Positions 35,605 through 44,653 are shown, counted from the first letter of the stretch. The stretch is DNA of 64,000 bases from Wenzhouxiangella sp. 15190 (GCF_003417465.1 NZ_QVMV01000052.1:124001-188000); one strand, 5' to 3'. Numbers and translations: made by a program. The notes: generated by a model not told the origin, from the sequence alone.

Positions 35605-36474
35605 TTATACGGTTGTTTCGAGTCGCCTGTGTGTCTTGCTGCGGGCCCGGCGCTCGTTGCGGTCATTCCAGGGCTGACCGACGGTCTTGCGCATGACGCC
35701 GTCGACGGTGCGCAGCACCAGCAGGTTGTAGAGCATTTTCGAGAGATTGCCCGGTGTGCGCGGGAAGGCGCGTAGCGACATCGAGAAACCGATATCGTGG
35801 TACTCGACGAAATGCCAGTAGCCGGGCGGGATGTAGAGCACGTCGCCGTGTTCCAGGTCGGCGACCTGGCCCTGGACTTGCTTGAGCGCCGGGTACTTGT
35901 CGTAATCGGGCTGGTCCACGCGGGCATCGAACAGGGCGCTGAAGGAGAATGGCACGCGGTAGAGCCAGGGCGTCTGCTCGGGTGAAAACAGCATCACGCG
36001 CTTGGGTCCGCCGAAGTGGCAGAGCATGATGTCGGCCAGGTCGATGTCGAAGTGCAGCTGCACCCTGGATCCCTTCCCGCCCATGAACAGTACGGGCAGC
36101 TTCTTGAAGAATTTCAGCCCCACGTCCGGATACTCGAAGTCTTGCTTGAGGTCGGGAATGGTGTTGAAGAAGTTGAAGAAGAACAGCCGCAGGTCGTTTT
36201 CGCCTTTCTCCAGCAAATCCATGTATTCGCCCAGCGGCATGCGCGCCGCCGGGGCGTGCTGGTGCTTGTGGTCGCGCGACGGTTTGCTGTCGTAGAGCGG
36301 CACGACTACATCGCCGGCGCGCTCCCTGAGGTGCTCGACGGTCCATTTCTCCCGGGCCGGCCACGACTCGGTGAGGCGTTCGATGACTACCGGCCGGGCC
36401 GGCTGTTTGTATTCGCGCTGAAACGTCGAGGCATCAACGTTCTCGATTTGATTGACGCGGGTGAGGTCGACCAT
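35605..36474 (-). CDS. Cupin-like JmjC-domain protein (putative Fe(II)/2-oxoglutarate hydroxylase)
   Basis: 289-residue protein with a cupin_8/JmjC fold. Iron ligands are in QLHFDIDLAD (His-x-Asp) and in YIPPGYWHFVEY (distal His). PVVIERLTESWPAREKWTVEHL is the usual N-terminal segment of bacterial factor-inhibiting-HIF-like hydroxylases. Residues 225-265 after the cupin core may contribute to dimerisation, and the C-terminus is very basic (RNERRARSKTHRR). Such enzymes hydroxylate proteins or tRNA; the target here is unknown. Single gene, 16 bp after gloB in the opposite sense of travel (both on the minus strand, this one downstream of gloB's stop is not implied). Confidence 0.82.
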   Translation of the reverse strand: MVDLTRVNQIENVDASTFQREYKQPARPVVIERLTESWPAREKWTVEHLRERAGDVVVPLYDSKPSRDHKHQHAPAARMPLGEYMDLLEKGENDLRLFFFNFFNTIPDLKQDFEYPDVGLKFFKKLPVLFMGGKGSRVQLHFDIDLADIMLCHFGGPKRVMLFSPEQTPWLYRVPFSFSALFDARVDQPDYDKYPALKQVQGQVADLEHGDVLYIPPGYWHFVEYHDIGFSMSLRAFPRTPGNLSKMLYNLLVLRTVDGVMRKTVGQPWNDRNERRARSKTHRRLETTV

Positions 36475-36490
36475 GACTAGCGAGCGTCCA

Positions 36491-37258
36491 TTAAAAGCTG
36501 TCCTTCCAGCGGCGCAGGGCGGCGAAGACCTCGACCGGGTCCTCGCCGCAGTTCGGCTCGTGCTCCCTCACCGCCGCGATCACGGCCGGTTCACGCGAGC
36601 GCAGAAAGGGGTTGTAGCGGCGTTCGTCCCCGATCCGGGAGGGCAGGGTGATTTCGCCTTTTTCGCGCAGCGTCTCGGCTTCCCGGGCCCGGGCCTGAAG
36701 CGCTTCGTTGTCGGGTTCGACGGCCAGCGCGAAACGGCAGTTCGCGGCGGTGTATTCGTGGCCGCAGAATAGCCGCGTATCGGCGGGCAGGTTGGCCAGC
36801 TTGTCCAGTGAGGCGAGCATCTGATCTGGCGTGCCCTCGAACAGGCGTCCGCAGCCGGCCGAGAACAGGGCGTCGCCGCTCAGTACCAATCGGTGCCCGA
36901 AGTAGGCGATGTGGATACTGGTGTGGCCGGGCACGCTGAGTATCTCGAAGTGAGCGCCGGGCGAATCGATTTCCACGTGATCGCCCTCGCGGACGGGATG
37001 GTCGACTTGCGGAATACGCCGGTCTTCCGGACCGTAAACCGGTACGGCATGCTGCGCGAGAATCTCGTCGATGCCGTTGGTGTGATCCCAGTGATGATGC
37101 GTAATCAGCAGGGCGCCCAGGTCCAGACCGTTTTCGGCCAGCCACTTCAGCGGTGGGCCGGCCTCGCCGGGGTCCACGAGCAGGGCGCAGCGACCGTCGT
37201 GCAGGGCCCAGACGTAGTTGCTTTCCAGGGTGGGAATGGCGTCGATAGACAGCGGCAT
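36491..37258 (-). CDS. gloB: Hydroxyacylglutathione hydrolase (glyoxalase II)
   Basis: Hydrolyses S-lactoylglutathione in the methylglyoxal detoxification pathway. The 255-residue metallo-beta-lactamase-fold enzyme has THHHWDHTNGI (metal site), VPGHTSIHIAY, LSGDALFSAGCGRLFEG and FCGHEYTAAN, plus the C-terminal RYNPFLR segment that contacts glutathione. The ATG at 37258 agrees with the family start (MPLSIDAIPTLESNYVW); further upstream coding in this frame is not conserved. Divergent from yafS with a 28-bp gap, the same arrangement as in E. coli. Confidence 0.96.
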   Translation of the reverse strand: MPLSIDAIPTLESNYVWALHDGRCALLVDPGEAGPPLKWLAENGLDLGALLITHHHWDHTNGIDEILAQHAVPVYGPEDRRIPQVDHPVREGDHVEIDSPGAHFEILSVPGHTSIHIAYFGHRLVLSGDALFSAGCGRLFEGTPDQMLASLDKLANLPADTRLFCGHEYTAANCRFALAVEPDNEALQARAREAETLREKGEITLPSRIGDERRYNPFLRSREPAVIAAVREHEPNCGEDPVEVFAALRRWKDSF

Positions 37259-37286
37259 GTGCGGCTCCGTCTGGTATCCTTTTCGC

Positions 37287-37916
37287 GTGTCCGAGAAGCA
37301 TTCTAACGCGCCCCGCATGCCGGCCGGTTTTTCCGGCCTGCAGCCCCTGGAAACCCGACTGGTCGAGGCCGGGTTCGCCAAACCGCGTCCGAACTGGATT
37401 CTCGAAGTCGCGCCCACGGCCAGCGCGTCGCCGCAGATCGAACCGCAAAAAAGTCGTGTGCTGGTCGACGCTGATTCCTGCTGCTGGCCGTTCAGGGCCG
37501 AACTCGAATGCTGGCCGCTGGACGACGACAGCGTTCCGGCCGTGCTGCTGCGGCATGTCTGGCAGCCGGCCATTCACGGCGACTTGCTGGGAGAGGCCAC
37601 GCGCGTGCTCAAGCCGGGGGGCGTGCTGGTATCGGTCTCGGCCAATCCCTGGCATCGCCTGGCCTGGCGGGAGCTGGGGCGGTCAGCGCTGCGTCTTCCG
37701 AGCTGGCCGCAGTTCCAGTGGATGCATGTTCGCTGCGAGCTGCAGCTTTCGATATCGGCCAATGTCCAGGTGCGCGGCCTGGTGCCGGGGCTCGTCCCCG
37801 TCCTGGTGGTGGTGGCGCGAAAGCCGGCGGAACCGGCGCGCATCGAACCGATTCGCTTCCGACAGCCGAACATGGTCGGCGGCTCGGCCGTACCCAGCCA
37901 GTGCCGCGCCGCATGA
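37287..37916 (+). CDS. YafS-like SAM-dependent methyltransferase domain protein
   Basis: 209-residue class I methyltransferase-like protein. The core shows the post-I region [30 protein letters not shown] and the conserved [21 protein letters not shown]. The SAM-binding glycine loop is not recognisable, as is common in YafS-type proteins, so catalytic activity is uncertain. It lies between gloB and rnhA as E. coli yafS does. The GTG at 37287 is taken as start; ATG 37317 (MPAGFSG) is an alternative. Its stop overlaps the rnhA ATG (ATGA). Confidence 0.8.
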   Translation: MSEKHSNAPRMPAGFSGLQPLETRLVEAGFAKPRPNWILEVAPTASASPQIEPQKSRVLVDADSCCWPFRAELECWPLDDDSVPAVLLRHVWQPAIHGDLLGEATRVLKPGGVLVSVSANPWHRLAWRELGRSALRLPSWPQFQWMHVRCELQLSISANVQVRGLVPGLVPVLVVVARKPAEPARIEPIRFRQPNMVGGSAVPSQCRAA

Positions 37917-38350
37917 GCAAGCCGGTGCACATCTGGACCGACGGCGCCTGCCTGGGCAATCCCGGCCCCGGTGGCTGGGGCGTGCTGCTGCGCTGGAATG
38001 GCCATGAGCGCGAGCTTTCCGGCGGCGAGGCGGAGACCACCAACAACCGTATGGAACTGATGGCCGCCATACAGGGCCTGGAATCGCTCAAGCGCTCATG
38101 CAGGGTGATCCTGACGACGGACTCCCAGTACGTGCGCAAGGGCATCACCGAGTGGATGCCCAACTGGAAGAAAAACGGCTGGAAAACGGCCTCGAAAAAG
38201 CCGGTCAAGAACGCCGAACTCTGGCAACGCCTCGACAAGGCGCGCGAACGCCACGACGTGCAGTGGGACTGGATCAAGGGCCACAGTGGTCACCCGGAGA
38301 ACGAGCGGGCAGACGAACTCGCCAGTGGCGCCGCACGGGCGCAGTGTTGA
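37913..38350 (+). CDS. rnhA: Ribonuclease HI
   Basis: Degrades the RNA strand of RNA-DNA hybrids. The 145-residue protein keeps all four catalytic acids at the E. coli positions: Asp10 (WTDGAC), Glu48 (NRMELM), Asp70 (TTDSQYV) and Asp134 (ERADEL), plus the basic handle helix region ([16 protein letters not shown]). The start overlaps the yafS stop. The stop codon TGA coincides with the start of a tandem/inverted repeat element, so the last residues (AARAQC) may be a recent alteration. dnaQ follows after 80 bp, as in enterobacteria where rnhA and dnaQ are divergent; here they are co-directional. Confidence 0.97.
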   Translation: MSKPVHIWTDGACLGNPGPGGWGVLLRWNGHERELSGGEAETTNNRMELMAAIQGLESLKRSCRVILTTDSQYVRKGITEWMPNWKKNGWKTASKKPVKNAELWQRLDKARERHDVQWDWIKGHSGHPENERADELASGAARAQC

Positions 38351-38424
38351 GTGTGAAGTGTGAAGTGTGAAGTGGGCCGGCCTCATTCGCGCCTTTACAC
38401 TTCACACTGAACACTTCACACTTT
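38345..38424. repeat. Intergenic inverted repeat, family III (TGTGAAG 7-mer arms), copy 1
   Basis: Left arm 38345-38374 holds three tandem TGTGAAG units, right arm 38394-38424 holds CTTCACA units with the same period; spacer about 20 bp, GC-rich. The left end (TTGAGTGTGAAGTG) contains the rnhA stop codon. It spans the rnhA-dnaQ gap up to 7 bp before the dnaQ ATG. Confidence 0.9.
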
Positions 38425-38430
38425 CTCGCC

Positions 38431-39132
38431 ATGAGACAAATCGTTCTCGATACCGAAACCACCGGCCTCGAACCCACGGAAGGGCACCGGATCATCGAGA
38501 TCGGCGCCCTGGAGATGATCGAGCGGCGCCAGACCGGGCGCAGCTTCCATGTCTACATCAATCCCGAGCGCGATGTGGAAGGCGGCGCGTTGGCCGTACA
38601 CGGCATTACCAACGAGTTTCTCGCCGACAAGCCGCGTTTTACCGACCTGGCCGACGACTTCATCGAGTTCATTCGCGACGCCGAACTGATCATCCACAAC
38701 GCCCCCTTCGACGTGGGCTTTCTCGATGCCGAACTGGCCCGGCTGGACTCGCCGGCCCGCGTCGAGGATCACGCCACCATTCTTGACACGCTGCCCCTGG
38801 CGCGCGAGTTGCATCCGGGCCAGCGCGTGAGCCTGGACGCGCTGTGCAAGCGCTACGAAGTGGACAATTCCGGCCGCGACCTGCACGGGGCCTTGCTCGA
38901 CGCCGAGTTGCTGGCCGAAGTCTACTTGGCCATGACCGGCGGCCAGGTCGATCTGGCGCTTGATCTGTCGGGCGAAAGTGATGGCGGTGAGGCCGGCAGC
39001 GAGATGACGCTGGAAGTCGATGTCTCGAAACTGGTCGTGCGCGAAGCCGACGAGTCGGAACTTGCGGCGCATCGGGACCGCTTGGAGGCGATCCGGGAGG
39101 CGGCCGGCCACTGCCTCTGGCAGGAGGATTAG
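38431..39132 (+). CDS. dnaQ: DNA polymerase III epsilon subunit (proofreading exonuclease)
   Basis: 3'-5' exonuclease of the replicative polymerase. The 233-residue protein has ExoI IVLDTETTGLEP, ExoII IIHNAPFDVGFLD and ExoIII LHGALLDAELLA, with the catalytic acids and His intact. The C-terminal ~50 residues form the tail that tethers epsilon to the polymerase subunit. The ribosome-binding region of the gene is provided by the right end of the repeat element upstream, which has no clear Shine-Dalgarno sequence. Converges with mltF, overlapping it by 4 bp at the 3' ends. Confidence 0.96.
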   Translation: MRQIVLDTETTGLEPTEGHRIIEIGALEMIERRQTGRSFHVYINPERDVEGGALAVHGITNEFLADKPRFTDLADDFIEFIRDAELIIHNAPFDVGFLDAELARLDSPARVEDHATILDTLPLARELHPGQRVSLDALCKRYEVDNSGRDLHGALLDAELLAEVYLAMTGGQVDLALDLSGESDGGEAGSEMTLEVDVSKLVVREADESELAAHRDRLEAIREAAGHCLWQED

Positions 39133-40619
39133 GGTCCGTCGTCGGTCGCGGCCTCCGCGGCTTCGGGGCCCGGCAATCCGGGCTCTTCCGAGTCAACCAG
39201 CAGGGGATGGTCGCGGCCCTCCATCCACAGCAGGATTTCGTAGAAGGTCCGGACGTTTTCCACGTACTGGACCGGCTCGTAGCCGCGCGCATAGCCATAG
39301 CGCGTCTGGCTGTACCAGCGCTCCTGGGTGAGCAGGGGTAGTGAATCGCGTACGTCCACCCAGCGGTCGGGATCACCGCCGCGAATCTCGGTGAGAATCC
39401 GCGCATCCTCGAGATGCCCGTAGCCGACGTTGTAGGCGGCCAGTGCCAGCCACAGGCGGTCGGGATACTCGATGCGCTCGGGAATGCGGTCGATCATCGA
39501 GCGCAGGTAGCGCGCCCCGCCCCTGATGCTCTGCTCGGGATCGACGCGGTTGTCGATGCTCAGCTGCCGGGCCGTTCGTTGTGTAAGCATCATGATTCCG
39601 CGAACCCCGGTGTGAGAAACGGCCGACGGATCCCAGTGCGACTCTTGGTAGCCCACTGCCGCCAGCAGGCGCCAGTCCAGGTCGTGGGCAGCGGCCGCTT
39701 CTTCGAAGAAGGGGCGCAGGTCGGGCAGTCGCTCCCGGATCTGGCGCATGAAGGTGAAAGTGCCGACCGGCTCGTAGTGGTCGATGTGCCCGTAGTGCCG
39801 CTGGCGCAATTCGGCGAGCAGCGAGTCGGCCGTTGCCACCAGGAAGAACTCGCGCATGACCTGCACCAGGGAATCATCGTCGGATCGTTCGGTCGCCCAG
39901 GCCAGCGGTTGCGGCTCGCCCAGCTCGAAGGCGGGGCGAATGGCCGGAAAGAACCGGCGATTGAGTTCGAGGATGTTGGAATCGATGATGGTGTAGTCGA
40001 TCTCCTCGCTGCTGATGTCCTCGAACAGGTCTTCGATACTGGCGTGGGGCCGGATTTCGGGTTCGATCTCGACATCATGACGGTCCAGCAGGGAGCGGTA
40101 CGCGGTGCCCTCCATCAGTGCCAGCCGACCTTCAGACAGTTCCTCGACCGAGCGGGGACGCGGTGATCCGCGCCGGTAGACCACCGTCGGCACAACCTCC
40201 TCGTAGGCCGGGCCGAACCGAAGCCGCGACTGCCGGTCAGGGGTCCGCGTCAGATTGGCCGCGATGAAATCGCCGCGCCCGTCCATCAGCGCCGGGATCA
40301 GGTCGCCCACACTGGGTACGGTGACTACCTCGAGCGGCACGCCGAGATAGCGCGAGAACTCGAGCGCAAGCTGGTATTCGAATCCGGTTTCGCCCTCGGC
40401 ACCCAGATAGTAGGTTGATGCGCCGTTGACGGTCAGCATGGCCAGGTTGCCGCGTGCCTGGATGCGCTCGACCAGTGTCAGGCCGCTGTCCCCGGAAGTG
40501 GTGGCGATCAGTATGGTCACCCCGACAATGGCAATCTGGCCGAGCGTTCGAAGACGTTCGGTCAGCACCTTTCGCCAGCCAGGAGTAGCTTGCTCGGTAT
40601 TTGTTCCGGGGTCGCTCAT
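39129..40619 (-). CDS. mltF: Membrane-bound lytic transglycosylase MltF
   Basis: Cleaves peptidoglycan glycan strands at the outer membrane. The 496-residue protein has an N-terminal hydrophobic segment (TLGQIAIVGVTILIATTS), a solute-binding-protein-like regulatory domain (about 55-275; GNLAMLTVNGASTYY, GDFIAANLTRTPDRQ) and a C-terminal SLT domain with the catalytic Glu in AAVGYQESHWDPSAVS and the GVRGIMMLTQRTA motif. The start at 40619 (MSDPGTN) leaves a short cytoplasmic or signal region; the long upstream extension in this frame is unsupported and overlaps gltX antisense. Single gene. Confidence 0.94.
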   Translation of the reverse strand: MSDPGTNTEQATPGWRKVLTERLRTLGQIAIVGVTILIATTSGDSGLTLVERIQARGNLAMLTVNGASTYYLGAEGETGFEYQLALEFSRYLGVPLEVVTVPSVGDLIPALMDGRGDFIAANLTRTPDRQSRLRFGPAYEEVVPTVVYRRGSPRPRSVEELSEGRLALMEGTAYRSLLDRHDVEIEPEIRPHASIEDLFEDISSEEIDYTIIDSNILELNRRFFPAIRPAFELGEPQPLAWATERSDDDSLVQVMREFFLVATADSLLAELRQRHYGHIDHYEPVGTFTFMRQIRERLPDLRPFFEEAAAAHDLDWRLLAAVGYQESHWDPSAVSHTGVRGIMMLTQRTARQLSIDNRVDPEQSIRGGARYLRSMIDRIPERIEYPDRLWLALAAYNVGYGHLEDARILTEIRGGDPDRWVDVRDSLPLLTQERWYSQTRYGYARGYEPVQYVENVRTFYEILLWMEGRDHPLLVDSEEPGLPGPEAAEAATDDGP

Positions 40620-40767
40620 GCAGGTTCCGGAGATGGGTGGCGAAGTTCGATCATGCTTCCTGCCGCGAAATGGATCATCATGCCCTTTATAGCGGATTTG
40701 GCGTGTGAGCTTAAGGCAGAAGCCTCTGCTAGAATAGCCGGCTTTTCCCCAATCGAGCCAACCCGCC

Positions 40768-42198
40768 ATGGCGCGCGACACCCAACCGATTCGAACACGT
40801 TTTGCACCGTCGCCTACGGGGTTCCTGCACATCGGCGGCGCACGGACCGCGCTGTTTTGCTGGCTGGCGGCACGCGCCACCGGCGGGCAATTCGTGCTGC
40901 GCATCGAGGATACCGACCGCCAGCGCTCCACGGTCGAATCGGTACAGGCCATTCTCGACGGCATGGCCTGGTTGGGCCTGGATGCCGACGAAGGCCCGTT
41001 CTACCAGAGCGAGCGCATGGACCGCTACCGCGAGGAGGTTGATCGCCTGCTCGACAGTGGTCGGGCCTACCGCTGCTATTGCTCGAAGGAGCGGCTCGAG
41101 AAGCTGCGCGAAGAAGCCATGAATGCCGGCGAAAAGCCGCGCTACGACGGCCACTGCCGTGACCTGGCCGAAGCGCCCGAAGGGATCGAGCCGGTCATCC
41201 GTTTCCGCAATCCGCTCGAGGGCGCGGTGGCGTTCGAGGATCGTGTGCGCGGTCGCATCGAGGTGTCCAACGACGAGCTCGACGACCTGGTGATCATGCG
41301 CGCCGACGGTTCGCCCACCTACAATTTTGCCGTGGTCATCGACGACCTCGACATGGATATCAACCTGGTCATCCGGGGCGATGACCACATCAACAACACA
41401 CCGCGGCAGATCAATATCTACCACGCCCTGGACGCCGAGCCGCCGGAATTCGCGCATGTGCCGATGATCCTCGGTGACGATGGCGCCCGGCTGTCCAAAC
41501 GCCACGGGGCGGTCAGCGTCATGGCCTGGCGAGAGCAGGGCTACCTGCCCGATGCCATGGTCAACTACCTGGCCCGGCTGGGCTGGTCGCATGGTGACCA
41601 GGAAGTGTTTTCGCGGCAGGAGCTGATCGAGCTGTTCGACATCGCCGAGGTCAATCACAAGGCTTCGCGCTTTGACACCATGAAACTCAACTGGCTAAAC
41701 CAGCACTACCTGCGCGAGGGCGATCGCGACCAGGTCCACTCTGAACTGGTCTGGCACCTGCAGCGTGGCGGCCTGCACGCCGAGAACGGCCCGCCGCTGG
41801 CGGACCTGATTTCGGTGCAGGCCGAGCGCGTCGAGACCCTGGTGGAACTGGTCGAGCGCAGCCGACCGTTCTTCGAGGATTTCGCCGACTACGAGCACGG
41901 CGCTGCCAAGAAGCATTTGCGGCCGGTCGCCGCCGAGCCATTGGAGAACCTGCGCAATCGGCTCGCCGAACTGGCGCACTGGGATGCCGAGCTTCTGCAG
42001 GCTGCCGTGCAGGCCACGGTCGACGAACTGGGTATCGGCTTCGGCAAGATCGGCATGCCGCTGAGGGTGGCGCTGATGGGCCACGGCGAGTCACCGTCGA
42101 TCGACAAGACCCTGTGGCTGATGGGCCGCGAGCGCACGCTGGCACGCATCGACCGCGCCCTGGCCTACATCGCCGACCGCGCCGCTGCCCAGGGCTGA
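40768..42198 (+). CDS. gltX: Glutamyl-tRNA synthetase
   Basis: Charges tRNA-Glu with glutamate. The 476-residue class I synthetase has the HIGH-type motif in SPTGFLHIGGARTALF, the KMSKS-type motif as LSKRHGAVS and the conserved YNFAVVIDDLDM and RGDDHINNTPRQINIY. The CYC (residues 97-99, YRCYCS) is part of the zinc-binding-like region seen in the longer proteobacterial enzymes. A -10-like TAGAAT lies 37 bp upstream of the ATG. Followed by a long repeat element and zur. Confidence 0.97.
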   Translation: MARDTQPIRTRFAPSPTGFLHIGGARTALFCWLAARATGGQFVLRIEDTDRQRSTVESVQAILDGMAWLGLDADEGPFYQSERMDRYREEVDRLLDSGRAYRCYCSKERLEKLREEAMNAGEKPRYDGHCRDLAEAPEGIEPVIRFRNPLEGAVAFEDRVRGRIEVSNDELDDLVIMRADGSPTYNFAVVIDDLDMDINLVIRGDDHINNTPRQINIYHALDAEPPEFAHVPMILGDDGARLSKRHGAVSVMAWREQGYLPDAMVNYLARLGWSHGDQEVFSRQELIELFDIAEVNHKASRFDTMKLNWLNQHYLREGDRDQVHSELVWHLQRGGLHAENGPPLADLISVQAERVETLVELVERSRPFFEDFADYEHGAAKKHLRPVAAEPLENLRNRLAELAHWDAELLQAAVQATVDELGIGFGKIGMPLRVALMGHGESPSIDKTLWLMGRERTLARIDRALAYIADRAAAQG

Positions 42199-42220
42199 GT
42201 TTGGCGGGCAAGTCCCTTAA

Positions 42221-42409
42221 AACCTTTAAAACGCAAAGACGCTAAGACGCAAAGAACGCCAAGAAAGAAAAATCCATAAAGCAGGTGACCACGGAAGTTG
42301 CTGAAAGGCTGGAGTTAACCCAGTTCGCTGATTGTTGGTTTTTATCATTCAATTATTTGTTTTTCTTTGCGTTCTTTGCTACTTCGCGTCTTTGCGTTTT
42401 AAAGATTTT
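42221..42409. repeat. Long intergenic inverted repeat, family IV (ACGCAAAGA arms)
   Basis: Left arm 42221-42272 and right arm 42357-42409 are reverse complements at roughly 85-90 percent, with recurring ACGCAAAGA / TCTTTGCGT units of period 8-10 bp. The 84-bp spacer shows no coding. It separates gltX from zur and its right end lies 28 bp before the zur start, so the zur promoter must be inside or overlap it. Confidence 0.9.
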
Positions 42410-42437
42410 CATATTCGCCGCCTGATAGAATGAAGGC

Positions 42438-42884
42438 ATGGATTCGAGCCAGGTCATTCGTGAGGTCGAGCAGCGCTGCAGGCAGCGTGGCCTGCGTCTG
42501 ACGCCGACCCGGCGGCGGGTGCTCGAGCTGGTACTTTCGGCCGAAGGGCCGGTCAAGGCCTACGACCTGCTCGACCAACTCAAGGCCGAGCAGCCCAACG
42601 CTGCCCCGCCGACGATTTATCGGGCGCTGGAGTTCCTGCTCGAGAACCACTTCATCCATCGTCTCGAGTCCCTCAATGCGTTCGTCAGCTGTTTCCATCC
42701 GGCCGAGTCCCACCAGGGCCAGTTTCTGATCTGCGACGAATGCCAGACCGTGACCGAGATCCACGATTCCGGACTGAGCCAGCACCTGCGCGATGCGGCC
42801 GAGCACGAGCGTTTTCATCCCAGCCGGCAGGTGCTCGAAATCTACGGCTTGTGTGACGACTGCTACGGGGCCAGTCGCTCTTGA
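42438..42884 (+). CDS. zur: Fur family regulator, probably Zur
   Basis: 148-residue zinc-dependent repressor. DNA-binding domain LTPTRRRVLELVLSAEGPVKAYDLLDQL and PPTIYRALEFLLENHFIHRLESLNAFVSC, then the metal-binding C-terminal half with two CxxC pairs (ICDECQTV, LCDDCYGA) forming the structural zinc site and His residues in HPAESHQGQF. The LNAFVSC and CDEC pattern is typical for Zur rather than Fur. No znuABC genes are adjacent; instead a WYL regulator overlaps its stop. Start ATG 42438 has weak Shine-Dalgarno. Confidence 0.88.
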   Translation: MDSSQVIREVEQRCRQRGLRLTPTRRRVLELVLSAEGPVKAYDLLDQLKAEQPNAAPPTIYRALEFLLENHFIHRLESLNAFVSCFHPAESHQGQFLICDECQTVTEIHDSGLSQHLRDAAEHERFHPSRQVLEIYGLCDDCYGASRS

Positions 42885-43849
42885 GTCGGCGCGAGCGTCT
42901 CTATCACCTGCACGACATCCTGCGTCAGCGGCGCACGCCGATTGCCCGCCAGGAGTTGATGGAAGAACTCGGCTGCAGCCAGGCGACCCTCTATCGGCTC
43001 ATCAACGAACTGCGCGACCACTTGGGCGCCCCGCTAGAGCAGGATCCGGACGGCCGGGGCTTCTTCTACGACCGCAGCCTCGCCGGCAGTTTCGAGCTGC
43101 CCGGGCTGTGGATCAGCCCGGACGAACTGCAGGCCCTGCTGACCGCGCGTCACGTGCTGGGCAATGTCCAGCCCGGCTTGCTGGAAGACGAGCTCGAGGG
43201 TGTGCAGCAGCGTATCAATCAGCTGCTCGACGCCCAGGGGCTGGATTTCTCGACCCAGCCCGGACGCATCAATATCCGGCATGACGCCGGCCGGCCGGTG
43301 CCGGCCGAACTGTTCGAGGATGTCCTTCAGGCATTGTTTAAGCGCCAGCGCCTGGTGATTACCTATCATGGACGCCGGCGCGACGACGTCAGCGAGCGCG
43401 AAGTCTCGCCGCAGCGGCTGACCAGTTATCGCGACCGCTGGTACCTGGATGCCTGGTGCCATCGTTCGGAAGGACTGCGCAGTTTCGCCCTGGAGCGCAT
43501 TCGCAGCATCAGCCGGCTAGAAGAAGAGAGCACCGAGTTGCCGGACACGGAAATTGCGCGGCATTTCGACCAGGCTTTCGGTATCTTCTCCGGCCCGGTC
43601 GAACACGAGGCTGTGCTGCGCTTCGGCGCCGAGGCGGCGCGTTGGGCGGCCGACGAGGTCTGGCATCCCGAGCAACGTTCCGAGTGGCGGGACGACGGCC
43701 GCTTCGAGCTGACCCTGCCGTTCGGACGCAGCCGCGAATTGATCATGGAGATATTGCGCTATGGCGCCGATGTGGAGGTCGTGGCACCCGATTTCCTGCG
43801 CGAGTCGGTGTCGAAGCAGCTCGAAACCGCTCTGGGCTATTATCGATAA
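42881..43849 (+). CDS. WYL-domain HTH transcriptional regulator (YafY-like)
   Basis: 322-residue protein with an N-terminal DeoR/HTH_11 helix-turn-helix (LYHLHDILRQRRTPIARQELMEELGCSQATLYRLINELRD is the helix region), a central WYL domain (ITYHGRRRDDVSEREVSPQRL; RWYLDAWCHRSEGLRSF, where the YRDRWYLDAW motif names the family) and a WCX C-terminal extension. Such proteins respond to nucleic-acid or nucleotide ligands and often control DNA-damage or defence genes; no such genes lie here. Starts at TTG 42881 in a TTGA overlap with zur, so both are co-expressed. Confidence 0.87.
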   Translation: MSRRERLYHLHDILRQRRTPIARQELMEELGCSQATLYRLINELRDHLGAPLEQDPDGRGFFYDRSLAGSFELPGLWISPDELQALLTARHVLGNVQPGLLEDELEGVQQRINQLLDAQGLDFSTQPGRINIRHDAGRPVPAELFEDVLQALFKRQRLVITYHGRRRDDVSEREVSPQRLTSYRDRWYLDAWCHRSEGLRSFALERIRSISRLEEESTELPDTEIARHFDQAFGIFSGPVEHEAVLRFGAEAARWAADEVWHPEQRSEWRDDGRFELTLPFGRSRELIMEILRYGADVEVVAPDFLRESVSKQLETALGYYR

Positions 43850-43883
43850 TGGGTTCCTGAAGGTGTCCCGAGTGTAGGGAGCC

Positions 43884-43911
43884 TGTCACTGTCGTGTCAC
43901 GAAAGTGTCAC
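43884..43911 (+). promoter_or_regulatory. Pho box (three half-sites) upstream of phoB
   Basis: Three TGTCAC repeats at 43884, 43895 and 43906, spaced exactly 11 bp, form an extended PhoB-binding direct repeat 44 bp upstream of the phoB ATG. This predicts autoregulation of phoBR. Confidence 0.88.
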
Positions 43912-43954
43912 ATGACATTGCTGCAATGATGCCAGGTTGACTGTAAGGCATGCC

Positions 43955-44653
43955 ATGAACACCCAGACCATTCTGGTAGTGGAGGACGACGAGGCGATTC
44001 GCGATATGATCGTCTTCAATCTGGAGCGCGCCGGTTTTCAGACGATCGAGGCGGGCGACTGCCAGACTGCCCGGGTACGGATCGCCGATGACTTGCCCGA
44101 CTTGTTGCTGCTCGACTGGATGCTGCCCGACACCAGCGGCGTTGAACTGGCCCGCAGCCTGCGCCGCGACGAGATGACCCGGGATTTGCCCATCATCATG
44201 CTGACCGCCAGGACGATGGAAGACGACAAGGTTCGCGGGCTCGACAGCGGCGCTGACGATTACGTCACCAAGCCCTTCGGGGCACGTGAGCTGATCGCAC
44301 GCATTAATGCACTGCTGCGGCGGTTGGCGCCTGGAGGTGTGGATGAAGAAGTGGTCGTCGACGGGCTCGTGCTCAACACCGCCAGCCACCGCATCACGGG
44401 CAACGGCAAGCCGATCGATCTCGGGCCGACGGAATTTCGCATGCTGCGCTTCTTCATGACCCATCAGGACCGCGTCTATTCGCGCACGCAGCTGCTCGAC
44501 TACGTATGGGGCGGTGGCGTCTACATCGAGGAACGTACGGTCGATGTTCACGTGCTGCGCCTGCGCAAGGCCCTGGCGCCGCTGGGTTTCGATCGCTACA
44601 TCCAGACCGTCCGTGGTTCGGGTTATCGATTTTCGGCGGTGGAAACGGCCTGA
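43955..44653 (+). CDS. phoB: Phosphate regulon response regulator PhoB
   Basis: 232-residue OmpR-family response regulator. Receiver domain with acidic DD at 11-12, phospho-acceptor Asp54 (LLLDWMLPD), Thr84 and Lys106 (DDYVTKPFG); effector winged helix with PTEFRMLRFFMTHQDRVYSRTQLL and RTVDVHVLRLRKAL. The ATG at 43955 gives the normal N-terminus (MNTQTILVVEDD) with TAAGG upstream; a frame start six codons earlier is unlikely. Its stop overlaps phoR (TGATG). Regulated by the Pho box upstream. Confidence 0.97.
   Translation: MNTQTILVVEDDEAIRDMIVFNLERAGFQTIEAGDCQTARVRIADDLPDLLLLDWMLPDTSGVELARSLRRDEMTRDLPIIMLTARTMEDDKVRGLDSGADDYVTKPFGARELIARINALLRRLAPGGVDEEVVVDGLVLNTASHRITGNGKPIDLGPTEFRMLRFFMTHQDRVYSRTQLLDYVWGGGVYIEERTVDVHVLRLRKALAPLGFDRYIQTVRGSGYRFSAVETA

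Noticed and set aside
42199-42437. tRNA gene after gltX
   Set aside because: No cloverleaf, T-loop (GTTCRANNC) or acceptor pairing found; the region is the ACGCAAAGA element.
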